A stretch of 64,000 bases of DNA from Flavobacterium sp. LC2016-12 (GTDB taxonomy: Bacteria; Bacteroidota; Bacteroidia; Flavobacteriales; Flavobacteriaceae), in assembly GCF_015351595.1 (NCBI RefSeq), contig NZ_JADKPT010000007.1, positions 176,920 through 240,919 of the forward strand. Reading direction: 5' to 3'. Each line of letters opens with the position of its first letter. The first letter of the stretch is position 1. Under the pieces are notes generated by a model. That model was not told where the DNA came from and ran no database searches. It saw nothing but the letters and a program-made list of their open reading frames with translations. Shown in pieces: positions 16,009 through 24,192 of the stretch. The translations under genes were made by a program, and so were the position numbers.

Positions 16009-17460
16009 TTGAAAATTTTAGACAAATACTTACTAAAAACATTTCTGATTACGTTTACTACGGTATTCGTAATCCTTTTTTTTATATTCATACTTCAAAC
16101 CGTATGGCTTTTTATCTCTGAATTAGCAGGTAAAGACCTTGATTTGATATTGGTTGTAAAATTCCTTCTTTTCTCCATGCCGAGAATTATTCCGTTGGTT
16201 TTACCACTATCGGTTTTATTGGCCTCCATTATGACTTTCGGAAATTTGGCCGAGAATTATGAATTCGCAGCTATGAAATCTTCCGGAATATCACTGCAAA
16301 GAGCAATGCGTGTTTTAATCGCATTTATTTTTGTTTTGAGTATTGTAGCTTTTTGGTTCGCCAATAACGTGATTCCGTTCGCTGAATATAAGTTTGTTAA
16401 TTTCCGAAAAAACATCGCTCAGGCAAAACCCGCCATGGCTATTGCTGAGGGTCAGTTTAACGATGTCGGAACTTACAACATTAAAGTAAATAAAAAATCG
16501 GGAGAAAACGGCAATATCTTAACCGGAGTTACGATTCACGAAAAAGCTACTAACGTTGGCGAAAATAAAACGGTAATTAAAGCTAAAAACGGTAAATTAA
16601 TCAGTAATGAGAAATCCAGTATTTTAAAACTCGTTTTAAATGACGGATATTATTATCAGGATGTCACACCAAAAAAATATGAGGATCGTGCTAAATTGCC
16701 ATTTGTAAAAGCCTCTTTCAAAAAACAAATCATTAATATTGATTTATCTGAACTTAATAAGGTTGATGATAATCAGGAAATCAGCAGTACTAACGGAATG
16801 CTGAACGTAAACGAACTTCGTTATACATTAGACTCTTTAAATAAAAATTTGGATAATGAAATCTTATCCTTTTCAGAAAATATAAATCAGCGTGTTGGAT
16901 TTAAAAAACAACCTCCGGTAGTAATCAAAAACCTTAAAAAGAAAAAATCTTTACCTAACAATCTTTTATCTCTTTATGATAATAAACAAAAGCTGGACAT
17001 ACTTAAAATGGCAACCAGCAACGTTACCAGTAACATTTATTCCATAGAAGCTACTCAAAAAGAATTAAAAGACAAACAAAGAGATATCAACAAACACTTA
17101 ACTGCTTTATACGAAAAGTTTGTGATTGCTTTTGCCTGCTTTTTAATGTTTTTCATTGGTGCTCCATTAGGTGCCATCATTCGTAAAGGCGGACTGGGCT
17201 TACCTATTGTCTTTGCGGTATTAATTTTTATTACTTTTCATTTCATCAATACTTTTGGAAAAAGACTTTCGCAGGAAGGCGGAATGACTCCGTTTATGGG
17301 ATCATGGATGTCCTCCTTTATATTACTTCCATTAGCAGTATTATTAACGTATCGTGCTACAAACGACAACGGATTAATAAACTTTGATGCAATTACAACT
17401 CCGATTTCACAACTATTTCAAAAAATTTCTGAGCGGTTTACTCCTGCTCAAAAACAATAA
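16009..17460 (+). CDS. LptF/LptG-family lipopolysaccharide export permease
   Basis: This 483-residue inner-membrane protein belongs to the YjgP/YjgQ family, whose members form the LptB2FG exporter that extracts LPS. It opens MKILDKYLLKTFL, the usual N-terminus, with three hydrophobic helices before residue 120. A periplasmic beta-jellyroll region of about 250 residues follows, then three C-terminal helices including GAPLGAIIRKGGLGLPIV. The start codon is TTG at 16009, 7 nt after the lolA stop; no ATG fits the conserved N-terminus. The sequence does not decide whether it is LptF or LptG. The lolA-lptF/G order links lipoprotein and LPS transport. Confidence 0.93.
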   Translation: MKILDKYLLKTFLITFTTVFVILFFIFILQTVWLFISELAGKDLDLILVVKFLLFSMPRIIPLVLPLSVLLASIMTFGNLAENYEFAAMKSSGISLQRAMRVLIAFIFVLSIVAFWFANNVIPFAEYKFVNFRKNIAQAKPAMAIAEGQFNDVGTYNIKVNKKSGENGNILTGVTIHEKATNVGENKTVIKAKNGKLISNEKSSILKLVLNDGYYYQDVTPKKYEDRAKLPFVKASFKKQIINIDLSELNKVDDNQEISSTNGMLNVNELRYTLDSLNKNLDNEILSFSENINQRVGFKKQPPVVIKNLKKKKSLPNNLLSLYDNKQKLDILKMATSNVTSNIYSIEATQKELKDKQRDINKHLTALYEKFVIAFACFLMFFIGAPLGAIIRKGGLGLPIVFAVLIFITFHFINTFGKRLSQEGGMTPFMGSWMSSFILLPLAVLLTYRATNDNGLINFDAITTPISQLFQKISERFTPAQKQ

Positions 17461-17465
17461 TAATT

Positions 17466-18596
17466 ATGTCAACAAAAATACAACTGAATACCATTGAAGA
17501 AGCTATAGAAGATATTCGTCAAGGTAAAGTAATCATTGTAGTCGATGATGAAGATCGCGAAAACGAAGGTGATTTTTTGGCTGCAGCCGAAAAAGTAACT
17601 CCGGAAATGATCAATTTTATGGCTACTCACGGACGCGGATTAATCTGTACACCACTTACTGAAAGCCGTTGTAAGGAACTTGATTTACGCGCTATGGTGA
17701 GCAATAACACCGATCATATGGAAACCGCTTTTACTGTTTCTGTAGATTTAAAAGGCCATGGTGTTACAACAGGAATCTCAGCAGCTGACCGATCTAAAAC
17801 AGTACAGGCTTTAGTTGATGGCAATACAAAACCACATGATTTAGCACGCCCAGGACACATTTTCCCTTTAATCGCAAAACAAGGTGGTGTTTTAAGAAGA
17901 ACTGGTCATACAGAAGCTGCAATTGATTTCGCGAGATTAGCAGGATTTAAATCTGCCGGTGTAATCTGCGAAATTTTAAATGAAGACGGAACTATGTCTC
18001 GTTTACCTGAATTGGTAAAAGTGGCGAAGAAATTCAATTTAAAATTAGTTTCAATTGAAGACTTAGTTGCCTACAGAATGCAGCACGATAGTTTGATTGT
18101 TAAAAAAGAAGATTTTGATATCGAAACCCGTTTTGGAACTTTCAGATTAAGAGCTTACGAGCAAACTACCAATAAACAAATTCATATTGCTTTAACCAAA
18201 GGAACGTGGAATCTTGGAGAGCCAATCTTAACCAGAATTCACTCTTCTCAGGTAAATAATGATTTATTAGGAACTCTAACCAACAATGCCGAACAGCAAT
18301 TGGACGGTATGTTTAAAGTTATTAATGAAAATGGAAAAGGTGCTGTAGTTTTTATCAATCAGGATATGCAGGCAGTAAATCTATTAAGTCGTATCTCTGA
18401 GCTTAAATCATTACAGTCAGAAGGAACAATGAAAGCTCCAAAAGTAATTATTGACAGTAAAGACTACGGAATTGGTGCTCAAATCTTACATGATATCGAT
18501 ATTTCAAAAATTAGGTTAGTTTCGAATACAGAACAAACAAAGCGTGTCGGAATGATCGGCTACGGGCTTGAAATAACTGAATATGTAAACTACTAA
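17466..18596 (+). CDS. ribBA: RibBA-type protein: active DHBP synthase with degenerate GTP cyclohydrolase II domain
   Basis: The N-terminal half (residues 1-205) is 3,4-dihydroxy-2-butanone-4-phosphate synthase of riboflavin synthesis. It keeps VDDEDRENEGDF, THGRGLICTPL, HMETAFTVSVD and RTGHTEAAIDFARLAG. The C-terminal half (about 210-376) aligns with GTP cyclohydrolase II, but the zinc-binding cysteines are gone: where the family has ECLTGD...RCDCG this protein has SQVNND...TNNAE. The catalytic EGRGIGL is replaced by DMQAVNL. It should therefore make DHBP but not open GTP, and another ribA must supply that step. It is only 5 nt after the LptF/G gene and 1 nt before the thioesterase gene. Confidence 0.9.
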   Translation: MSTKIQLNTIEEAIEDIRQGKVIIVVDDEDRENEGDFLAAAEKVTPEMINFMATHGRGLICTPLTESRCKELDLRAMVSNNTDHMETAFTVSVDLKGHGVTTGISAADRSKTVQALVDGNTKPHDLARPGHIFPLIAKQGGVLRRTGHTEAAIDFARLAGFKSAGVICEILNEDGTMSRLPELVKVAKKFNLKLVSIEDLVAYRMQHDSLIVKKEDFDIETRFGTFRLRAYEQTTNKQIHIALTKGTWNLGEPILTRIHSSQVNNDLLGTLTNNAEQQLDGMFKVINENGKGAVVFINQDMQAVNLLSRISELKSLQSEGTMKAPKVIIDSKDYGIGAQILHDIDISKIRLVSNTEQTKRVGMIGYGLEITEYVNY

Positions 18597-18597
18597 T

Positions 18598-18987
18598 ATG
18601 GGTACATTAGAAGAGCGAATTTCAAAATCCGAAACTCATATATTTAAAGCAGTTTTTCCAAGCACAACGAATCATTATGATACCTTATTTGGAGGGACTG
18701 CGCTTCATTTAATGGATGAAGTCGCTTTTATTTGTGCTACAAGATTCAGCCGAAAGAAAGTGGTAACCATTTCTACAGGCCAAATTGATTTTAAAAAAGC
18801 AATTCCGGCTGGAACTTTAATAGAATTAGTTGCAAAAGTGATTAGCGTTGGAAGAACAAGTTGTAAAATTCACGTTGATATTTTCATGGAACAAATGTAT
18901 TCAGAACTTCGCGAAACCGTAGTTTCGGGAACTTTTTCGTTTGTTGCAGTCGATGAAAACAAGAAACCAATGCCTATTTTGGATTAA
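18598..18987 (+). CDS. Hotdog-fold acyl-CoA thioesterase
   Basis: This 129-residue protein is of the YciA/BACH type, hydrolysing acyl-CoA to free acid and CoA. The hotdog signature is HYDTLFGGTALHLMDEVAFICATRF at about residues 25-49; N24 and D39 lie at positions often catalytic in this fold. VTISTGQIDFKKAIPAG is the second conserved stretch. It begins 1 nt after the ribBA stop, so translation is probably coupled. The physiological acyl-CoA is unknown. It is the last gene before the tRNA-Ser pair. Confidence 0.92.
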   Translation: MGTLEERISKSETHIFKAVFPSTTNHYDTLFGGTALHLMDEVAFICATRFSRKKVVTISTGQIDFKKAIPAGTLIELVAKVISVGRTSCKIHVDIFMEQMYSELRETVVSGTFSFVAVDENKKPMPILD

Positions 18988-19096
18988 TTATATTATTTAA
19001 CACAAAAATATCCTTTTAGTAAATACTGATTATTAGACACTTGAAAATTAAGTTAAAAAAATCAAGGAAAAAGTTTTTATAATCGGAAAAGCGCAC

Positions 19097-19104
19097 TATA
19101 TTTG
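19097..19104 (+). promoter_or_regulatory. -7 element of tRNA-Ser copy 1
   Basis: TATATTTG matches TAnnTTTG and lies 32 nt before the tRNA. The same sequence and its 3' flank (CACTCGCAATCAGC) recur before copy 2, so both tRNAs carry a duplicated promoter. Confidence 0.65.
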
Positions 19105-19136
19105 CACTCGCAATCAGCAAATGATGGCGACATACT

Positions 19137-19221
19137 GGAGAAATGGCAGAGCGGTCGAATGCGGCAGTCTTGAAAACTGTTGACTGTAACAGGTCCGGGG
19201 GTTCGAATCCCTCTTTCTCCG
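19137..19221 (+). tRNA. tRNA-Ser(TGA), copy 1
   Basis: An 85-nt tRNA with acceptor stem GGAGAAA/TTTCTCC and discriminator G. The anticodon loop CTTGAAA has anticodon TGA at 19171-19173. It has a long class II variable arm and the T-loop GTTCGAATCC. It is identical to copy 2 over its full length. The CCA end is not encoded. Confidence 0.97.
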
Positions 19222-19230
19222 CTTAACTTG

Positions 19231-19262
19231 AAACCCTTAACTTTTGTTAAGGGTTTCTTTTT
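19231..19262 (+). terminator. Terminator of tRNA-Ser copy 1
   Basis: An 11-bp stem (19231-19241 with 19246-19256, AAACCCTTAAC) is followed by a T-rich run. Its CCCTTAAC/GTTAAGGG core recurs after the tRNA fragment at 44230-44248. Confidence 0.85.
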
Positions 19263-19325
19263 TTTACTATATTATTTTCTTTGTAAAATAGTTCCAAAAA
19301 AATTTTCACAATCGAAAAAACCCCT

Positions 19326-19333
19326 TATATTTG
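19326..19333 (+). promoter_or_regulatory. -7 element of tRNA-Ser copy 2
   Basis: TATATTTG, 32 nt before tRNA copy 2, in the same sequence context as the element before copy 1. Confidence 0.65.
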
Positions 19334-19365
19334 CACTCGCAATCAGCCAATGATAGCGACATACT

Positions 19366-19450
19366 GGAGAAATGGCAGAGCGGTCGAATGCGGCAGTCTT
19401 GAAAACTGTTGACTGTAACAGGTCCGGGGGTTCGAATCCCTCTTTCTCCG
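19366..19450 (+). tRNA. tRNA-Ser(TGA), copy 2, at the island junction
   Basis: An 85-nt tRNA identical to copy 1, with anticodon TGA at 19400-19402. Its last 21 nt plus the next C are repeated at 44197-44218. The sequence right after it differs from that after copy 1, as expected if an element integrated into its 3' end and restored the gene. Confidence 0.97.
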
Positions 19451-19451
19451 C
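19430..19451 (+). other. attL-like site (3' end of tRNA-Ser)
   Basis: These 22 nt (T-arm half, acceptor strand, discriminator and one following base) are identical to 44197-44218, in direct orientation. This is the usual attachment-site geometry of tyrosine-recombinase islands at tRNA genes. No integrase gene is present between the two sites, so the assignment rests on the duplication alone. Confidence 0.75.
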
Positions 19452-19501
19452 TGAAGGCTAAAAAAAGAGACTTTTCAAAGTTTTCAAAAAAGGCCAAAAA
19501 G

Positions 19502-19556
19502 AGCGGTAAACCCTGCAAATCAAACGATTTTCAGGGTTTTTTCTTTTATACCGCTT
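19502..19556 (+). terminator. Nested hairpin terminator after tRNA copy 2
   Basis: An inner stem AAACCCTG/CAGGGTTT (19508-19515 with 19532-19539) is followed by TTTTCTTTT. An outer AGCGGTA/TACCGCT stem (about 19502-19508 and 19550-19556) encloses it. Confidence 0.7.
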
Positions 19557-19581
19557 TTCAATATTTATAAAATCGAACAAA

Positions 19582-19605
19582 ATTTTCGTGCCAGAATTGT
19601 GGCAC
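19582..19605 (+). repeat. Terminal motif of the island, left copy
   Basis: ATTTTCGTGCCAGAATTGTG and the next four bases match the motif at 44110-44133 in 20 of 24 positions, in the same orientation. It is 131 nt inside the left attachment site. It may be an arm-type integrase binding site or a leftover of an integrase leader. The rest of 19606-19758 shows no gene. Confidence 0.45.
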
Positions 19606-19758
19606 ATGGCGTTATTGACAACTATAAATCAAGTAAAATCAATACCTATCGAATTTAGATTCGAATGTGTATTAAACGTAGTCATTTCAATATTTTTTAA
19701 AATAAACCTCTTACAGTTAGTTTACTTATTTTCTATTTAAAAAATCATTGGAAAAAGA

Positions 19759-19890
19759 TTATTTAATGCCTTTTAGTTTGATCGTAAAATTGCTGCTATC
19801 TAAAGTCCTACTAAACGTAGCTTTTTGATTTTCCGGTGAAAGTGCACTTAGCGCAGGCATTTCCATAAACTTTTCACGATGAAGCGCCTA
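19759..19890 (-). pseudogene. C-terminal remnant of an unidentified gene
   Basis: On the minus strand an open segment of about 43 codons ends at a stop at 19759-19761. It reads LHREKFMEMPALSALSPENQ, then a short tail KATFSRTLDSSNFTIKLKGIK. It has no start: an in-frame TAG precedes it at 19888-19890. It looks like the tail of a longer protein cut off at the island edge. The parent family is not recognised. A hairpin at 19910-19947 lies just upstream of it. Confidence 0.4.
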
Positions 19891-19985
19891 GCAGTAGTTG
19901 CGTAGATTGTCGTTCAGCACATCCTGCAAATAACAGGATGCTGACGATAGTCACACGAGACAGTGTATAATTATTTTACTTTTCA

Positions 19986-21098
19986 CTACTTCAGCTTTTT
20001 TCGCAACCAAGCTCTTACCGGTTCGTCGTACAACTTCAAACTTGCATAAGCTAAAACGATGGCTCCTGAAAATGTGAGCAGCGCATAAGGCCAAGTCTGT
20101 GCTAATGTAATGCCCTTGTGATTGCTTACCCATGCCACATAAAAATAGACCAACACATAATGAGTCATATAAAGTGGATAGGAGATGTTGCCCAGGAATT
20201 TACAAATTTTATCTTCCATTTGGTCATGCACTACACCGCTAGCACCAATATATACAATTAGGGGAAACACAATGATAATACAAAAAGCTTCGTACAAACC
20301 ATTCATCCAAAGATGTTCTGCACCACCAATTCTTGGCATAAACAACACCACCGCAACCAGTAGGCTACACCATAAAAAAGCTTTTTTTATATAAGTTGGC
20401 CGTGCAATTCGCAATAAAAGCAAACCAGCAAAAAATGGAAATATTGTACGCGTGATCCCCACGCGCATATGTACAGCATTCAGCGTCCAGCCACCTGTCA
20501 CATCTCCGTTAGGGTTGGTAACAGCAAAATGCAAAAGCACTGCACCAGCCACTACTACAAAACAAGTTAATCCTTTATTAGATAATTTCCTTATTCCAAG
20601 TACATAAAGAATATTGGCGATGTACTCGAAAAATAACGACCAGCCAACACTATTGAGCGGGTGCATTTCTTCCCAACCACGTATATCCATAGAAAGTGGT
20701 ATGGGCAAAATCGTATAACCTATTAGCATCACCACAATCAACTTCCATACAGGAACTGTATGAATAAGCGGCCATATGGTGGAGTCGGTAAAGTAAAAAC
20801 CGATGGCGCCAAGCGTCATGCCTAATACTACAAGTGGCTGTAAGCGCTCGAACCGGCGCCTAAGAAAACTGCCGATAGTTAATTTGCTCCATCTGTCGTC
20901 ATACGCATAACCAATTACATAACCAGAAAGCAGGAAGAAAAAATCAACTGCCAGATAACCATGGTTTACAACATTGTCAAAGTGGCCGCTGGCAAGCGGC
21001 TCAGCCAGATGAAAAAATACCACGATAATAGCTGCTACGCCCCGAAGTCCATCTAAAATTTGATAATGCGGCTTTGTGGAAAGTTTATTATCGTCCAT
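19986..21098 (-). CDS. Acyltransferase family 3 (OafA/YrhL-like) membrane protein
   Basis: This 370-residue protein has about ten membrane helices. It opens with the family signature ILDGLRGVAAIIVVFFH (residues 18-34), whose His is the catalytic candidate, followed by FFFLLSGYVIGY and FLRRRFERLQP. Such enzymes O-acetylate or O-succinylate surface polysaccharides, LPS or peptidoglycan. Its codons are visibly richer in G+C than the neighbours, suggesting a different origin. It lies at the left end of the island, 135 nt downstream of the GH92 gene and in the same direction. The acceptor is unknown. Confidence 0.9.
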   Translation of the reverse strand: MDDNKLSTKPHYQILDGLRGVAAIIVVFFHLAEPLASGHFDNVVNHGYLAVDFFFLLSGYVIGYAYDDRWSKLTIGSFLRRRFERLQPLVVLGMTLGAIGFYFTDSTIWPLIHTVPVWKLIVVMLIGYTILPIPLSMDIRGWEEMHPLNSVGWSLFFEYIANILYVLGIRKLSNKGLTCFVVVAGAVLLHFAVTNPNGDVTGGWTLNAVHMRVGITRTIFPFFAGLLLLRIARPTYIKKAFLWCSLLVAVVLFMPRIGGAEHLWMNGLYEAFCIIIVFPLIVYIGASGVVHDQMEDKICKFLGNISYPLYMTHYVLVYFYVAWVSNHKGITLAQTWPYALLTFSGAIVLAYASLKLYDEPVRAWLRKKLK

Positions 21099-21233
21099 TA
21101 TTTTAATTTATTATATTCAGGTCTTGCTGTTTTTAAATTTTCTTCATACTCTGTTCAACTTTGAAAGGAATATCTTTATATGGAATCACAATTTTAGATT
21201 GATAAAATAATTTGAAGAAAAACAAGTTTATTT

Positions 21234-23531
21234 TTATTTTTCGTTTGAAAGTGAATATGGAAAATCTTTTTTTTCTGTTCCTCGATTTTTATTTGCTGTA
21301 TTACTCATTTCAAAATCAATTGTAGCACCTTTTAATAATTCTGAATGGCTTAACCAGTTATTGGTATCTGCTTTTCCATTGAATTTCATGCTTTTGATAT
21401 ATTTATTTTCAGCATTATTTTGAGGTGCATTGATAGAAACTTCTTTTCCGTTTTGCAATTTTAATTTCACAGTTTTGAATAATGGCGAACCAATAACGTA
21501 TTGATCACTTGCAGGAGTTACAGGATAAAACCCAATTGCAGAGAATACATACCAAGCAGAAGTTTGTCCGTTATCCTCATCTCCACAATAACCATCCGGA
21601 GTTGGCTTGTACATTCTGTTCATTGTTTCTCTTACCCAATATTGCGTTTTCCAAGGTTCTCCGGCATAATCGTATAAATACGTCATGTGCTGAATAGGCT
21701 GATTTCCATGTGCATACTGTCCCATGTTGGCAATTTGCATTTCTCTGATTTCGTGAATCACGCTTCCGTAATAACTTTCGTCAAAAACTGGCGCTAACGC
21801 AAATACTTTATCTAATTGATTTACAAAAACATCCTTACCGCCCATAAGATCAATCAAACCTTGCATGTCATGAAAAACAGACCATGAATAATGCCAGCTG
21901 TTTCCTTCTGTAAAAGCATCTCCCCATTTAAAAGGACTAAAAGGTGTCTGAAATTTTCCATCTTTATTCTTCCCTCTCATTAAGTTATTTTCTGGGTCAA
22001 AAAGATTTTTATAATTTAAACTGCGTTTTTTGTATAAATCGGTTTCTGCTTTTGGCTTATTTAAGGCTAATCCTAATTTATAAATAGCAAAATCATCATA
22101 CGCGTATTCTAATGTTCTGGCAGCATTTTCATTGATGCCAGCATCATAAGGGACATATCCTAAAGAATTATAATAATCAACTCCTGAGCGCCCAATAGAC
22201 CCGAATGGTCCTGCATTATTAGCACCATGAATCAAAGCTTTATATAAGTTTTCTATTTCCTTATTGTTTTTAGTTTCGCTTTTTAAATAAGCTTCTGCCA
22301 CAATTGATGCCGAATTATTTCCTACCATACAATCTCTTAAACCCGGACTTGCCCATTCAGGAAGCCAGCCACTTTCGTTATATGCATTTGATAAACCTTC
22401 CTGCATTTGCTGATTTAATTCGGGATACATTAAGTTTAAGAAGGGATATAATGCTCTAAAAGTATCCCAGAAACCAGTGTCGGTAAACATATATCCCGGC
22501 AAAACTTTTCCGTTATAAGGACTATAATGAACTGCTTTTCCTTTGGCGTCAAATTCATAAAATTTTCTTGGAAATAGAAGCGAACGATACAAGCTTGAAT
22601 AAAAAGTCGTGAATTGTCCTGCTGTTCCTCCACCTACTTTGATTCGGCTTAATTCAGTATTCCATACATTTCTGCCTTTTTCTTTTACTTGATCAAAATT
22701 ATCTTTACCAAGTTCATTAAGGTTTCTTTCAGCTTGTTCATAACTGATAAATGAGGACGCTACTTTTGCATTTACTTTTTCTCCTTTAGATGTTTTAAAT
22801 CCAATTACTGCTCCTGAATGATCAGCCTGAGTTTCTATAACATCCAAAAGTTTATCTCCGTCAAAAGTTTTTGTAACTGTAAAACCTTTATCAAAAACAA
22901 TTACAAAATAGTTCTTGAAATTTTCAGGAACACCACCACTGTTTTTAGTGGTGTAACCAATAATTTTATTTTCGCTAGGAATTATTTTCACGTATGAACC
23001 TTTATCAAAAGCATCAACTACAATATAGGCATCATTTGTCTCAGGGAAAGTAAATCTAAATCTTGCAGCCCTTTCTGTTGGAGCTATTTCAGTAGTTACA
23101 TCATGATCGGCTAAATAAACACTGTAATAATAAGGCGTCACAGTTTCTGATTTATGTGAAAACCAGCTTTCTCTTTCCGCTTCTTTAAAACGTAATTTAC
23201 CCGTAACAGGCATAATCGAGAATTGTCCGTAGTCATTAATCCATGGTGATGGCTGATGCGTTTCTTTGAATCCTTTTATTTTTTTAGCGGAATAAGTATA
23301 TGCCCACCCGTCTCCCATTTTTCCGGTTTGCGGTGTCCAGAAATTCATGGCCCAAGGCATAGCAATTGCAGGATATGTATTCCCGTTAGAAAGTGTATGA
23401 TCGGAATCACTGCCAATTAAAGGATTCACCCAGTCAATAGGGTTTTCAATATTGTTTATGATGCCTTCTTGTGCCGATAAGCATTGAAAGACCAAAAAAA
23501 ATGCAATTGAATTAATAAAGAAATTTTTCAT
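21234..23531 (-). CDS. Secreted GH92 alpha-mannosidase
   Basis: This 765-residue protein has a signal peptide (about residues 1-20, ending LSAQ). It is a calcium-dependent inverting exo-alpha-mannosidase of family GH92, starting IDWVNPLIGSDSDHTLSNGN. The conserved core includes GFWDTFRALYPFLNL, IHEIREMQIANMGQYAHGNQ and GYCGDEDNGQTSAWYVFSAI. The Ile-His-Glu segment is at the position that in characterised members is linked to alpha-1,2 specificity, though I cannot model it. It lies last in the mannan gene cluster, separated from GH43 by a broken gene, and has an operator-like palindrome 123 nt upstream, so it may have its own promoter. Confidence 0.95.
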   Translation of the reverse strand: MKNFFINSIAFFLVFQCLSAQEGIINNIENPIDWVNPLIGSDSDHTLSNGNTYPAIAMPWAMNFWTPQTGKMGDGWAYTYSAKKIKGFKETHQPSPWINDYGQFSIMPVTGKLRFKEAERESWFSHKSETVTPYYYSVYLADHDVTTEIAPTERAARFRFTFPETNDAYIVVDAFDKGSYVKIIPSENKIIGYTTKNSGGVPENFKNYFVIVFDKGFTVTKTFDGDKLLDVIETQADHSGAVIGFKTSKGEKVNAKVASSFISYEQAERNLNELGKDNFDQVKEKGRNVWNTELSRIKVGGGTAGQFTTFYSSLYRSLLFPRKFYEFDAKGKAVHYSPYNGKVLPGYMFTDTGFWDTFRALYPFLNLMYPELNQQMQEGLSNAYNESGWLPEWASPGLRDCMVGNNSASIVAEAYLKSETKNNKEIENLYKALIHGANNAGPFGSIGRSGVDYYNSLGYVPYDAGINENAARTLEYAYDDFAIYKLGLALNKPKAETDLYKKRSLNYKNLFDPENNLMRGKNKDGKFQTPFSPFKWGDAFTEGNSWHYSWSVFHDMQGLIDLMGGKDVFVNQLDKVFALAPVFDESYYGSVIHEIREMQIANMGQYAHGNQPIQHMTYLYDYAGEPWKTQYWVRETMNRMYKPTPDGYCGDEDNGQTSAWYVFSAIGFYPVTPASDQYVIGSPLFKTVKLKLQNGKEVSINAPQNNAENKYIKSMKFNGKADTNNWLSHSELLKGATIDFEMSNTANKNRGTEKKDFPYSLSNEK

Positions 23532-23653
23532 AAATTATTTTTTGATAAAAAAATTAAGAACTCTTTTGTCTCACAAATAGCTCTTAAAGTGGATAATTAG
23601 TATTTTAAATTAGATATGATTTTATATTGATGTAAATAAATCCAAGTAAACAA

Positions 23654-23668
23654 ACTAAAACGTTTAGT
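23654..23668. promoter_or_regulatory. Operator-like CG-centred palindrome upstream of GH92
   Basis: ACTAAAACGTTTAGT is a near-palindrome differing by one base from the centre of the perfect palindrome at 41223-41240 in front of susC. This suggests common control by a LacI-type regulator. Confidence 0.5.
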
Positions 23669-23752
23669 GCTGCCATAATAATTTTGACTTTCCATTCTCA
23701 TAAAAAACAATAATTAAAAATTTAAATAAATTACGGCTGCATAGCACCATTT

Positions 23753-24190
23753 TTAAAAATAATGCGGTCTCCACCATAACCTCAAACCTATCGAACCGCT
23801 TTTTAAAGCTCTATCTGTTGTTTCTAATTTTGGATTAATCATGTCATCAGCAAAAATCTGCATTTTTGATATTTTTAAAGTAACGGGCAAATGATAGGCA
23901 ACAGCTTTTTTAATTCTGACAGTTGCATCAAAAGTCAGGTTAGAACAATCAGTAGCCATTACAACTCATTTTTATTTTAAATTCCTGTGGAATGCCCTTA
24001 ATATTTTCCATTTTGCTGTTGCCAGCTTCCAACTAGTTTAACCCAATTATTCATACCATTTGTTACAAAATCGTTTTTAAAAATAACTGGTTTCTGAACT
24101 TTTGGTTTTCCAATAACCAGAAAAATAAGTCAATCGGATTCTTCCGGAAACAAACGGAACCAAAGTTATGTATTCATCGGATTCCGTTCT
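23753..24190 (-). pseudogene. Frameshifted remnant of a carbohydrate-active enzyme (GH127-like end plus LamG-like domain)
   Basis: Between GH92 and GH43 the minus strand keeps recognisable protein pieces in different frames. Right after the GH43 stop comes ESDEYITLVPFVSGRIRLTY, which resembles the C-terminal end of GH127-type beta-L-arabinofuranosidases. Then VIFKNDFVTNGMNNW...GSWQQQNGKY appears in another frame, ending at a stop, and resembles the start of a concanavalin-like domain. Finally, from 23959 down to 23753, comes FDATVRIKK...IFADDMINPKLETTD...SGSIGLRL, the end of such a domain. The pieces are in order but broken by frameshifts and stops, so a larger gene has decayed here. The family calls are from memory. 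Confidence 0.55.
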
Positions 24191-24192
24191 AA

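Noticed and set aside
19606..19737. Start of an integrase gene at the left island end
   Set aside because: The frame from the ATG is 43 codons and shows no recombinase features.
23753..23959. An independent 68-residue protein
   Set aside because: The sequence is the tail of a concanavalin-like domain continuing upstream in other frames, so it is part of a pseudogene.
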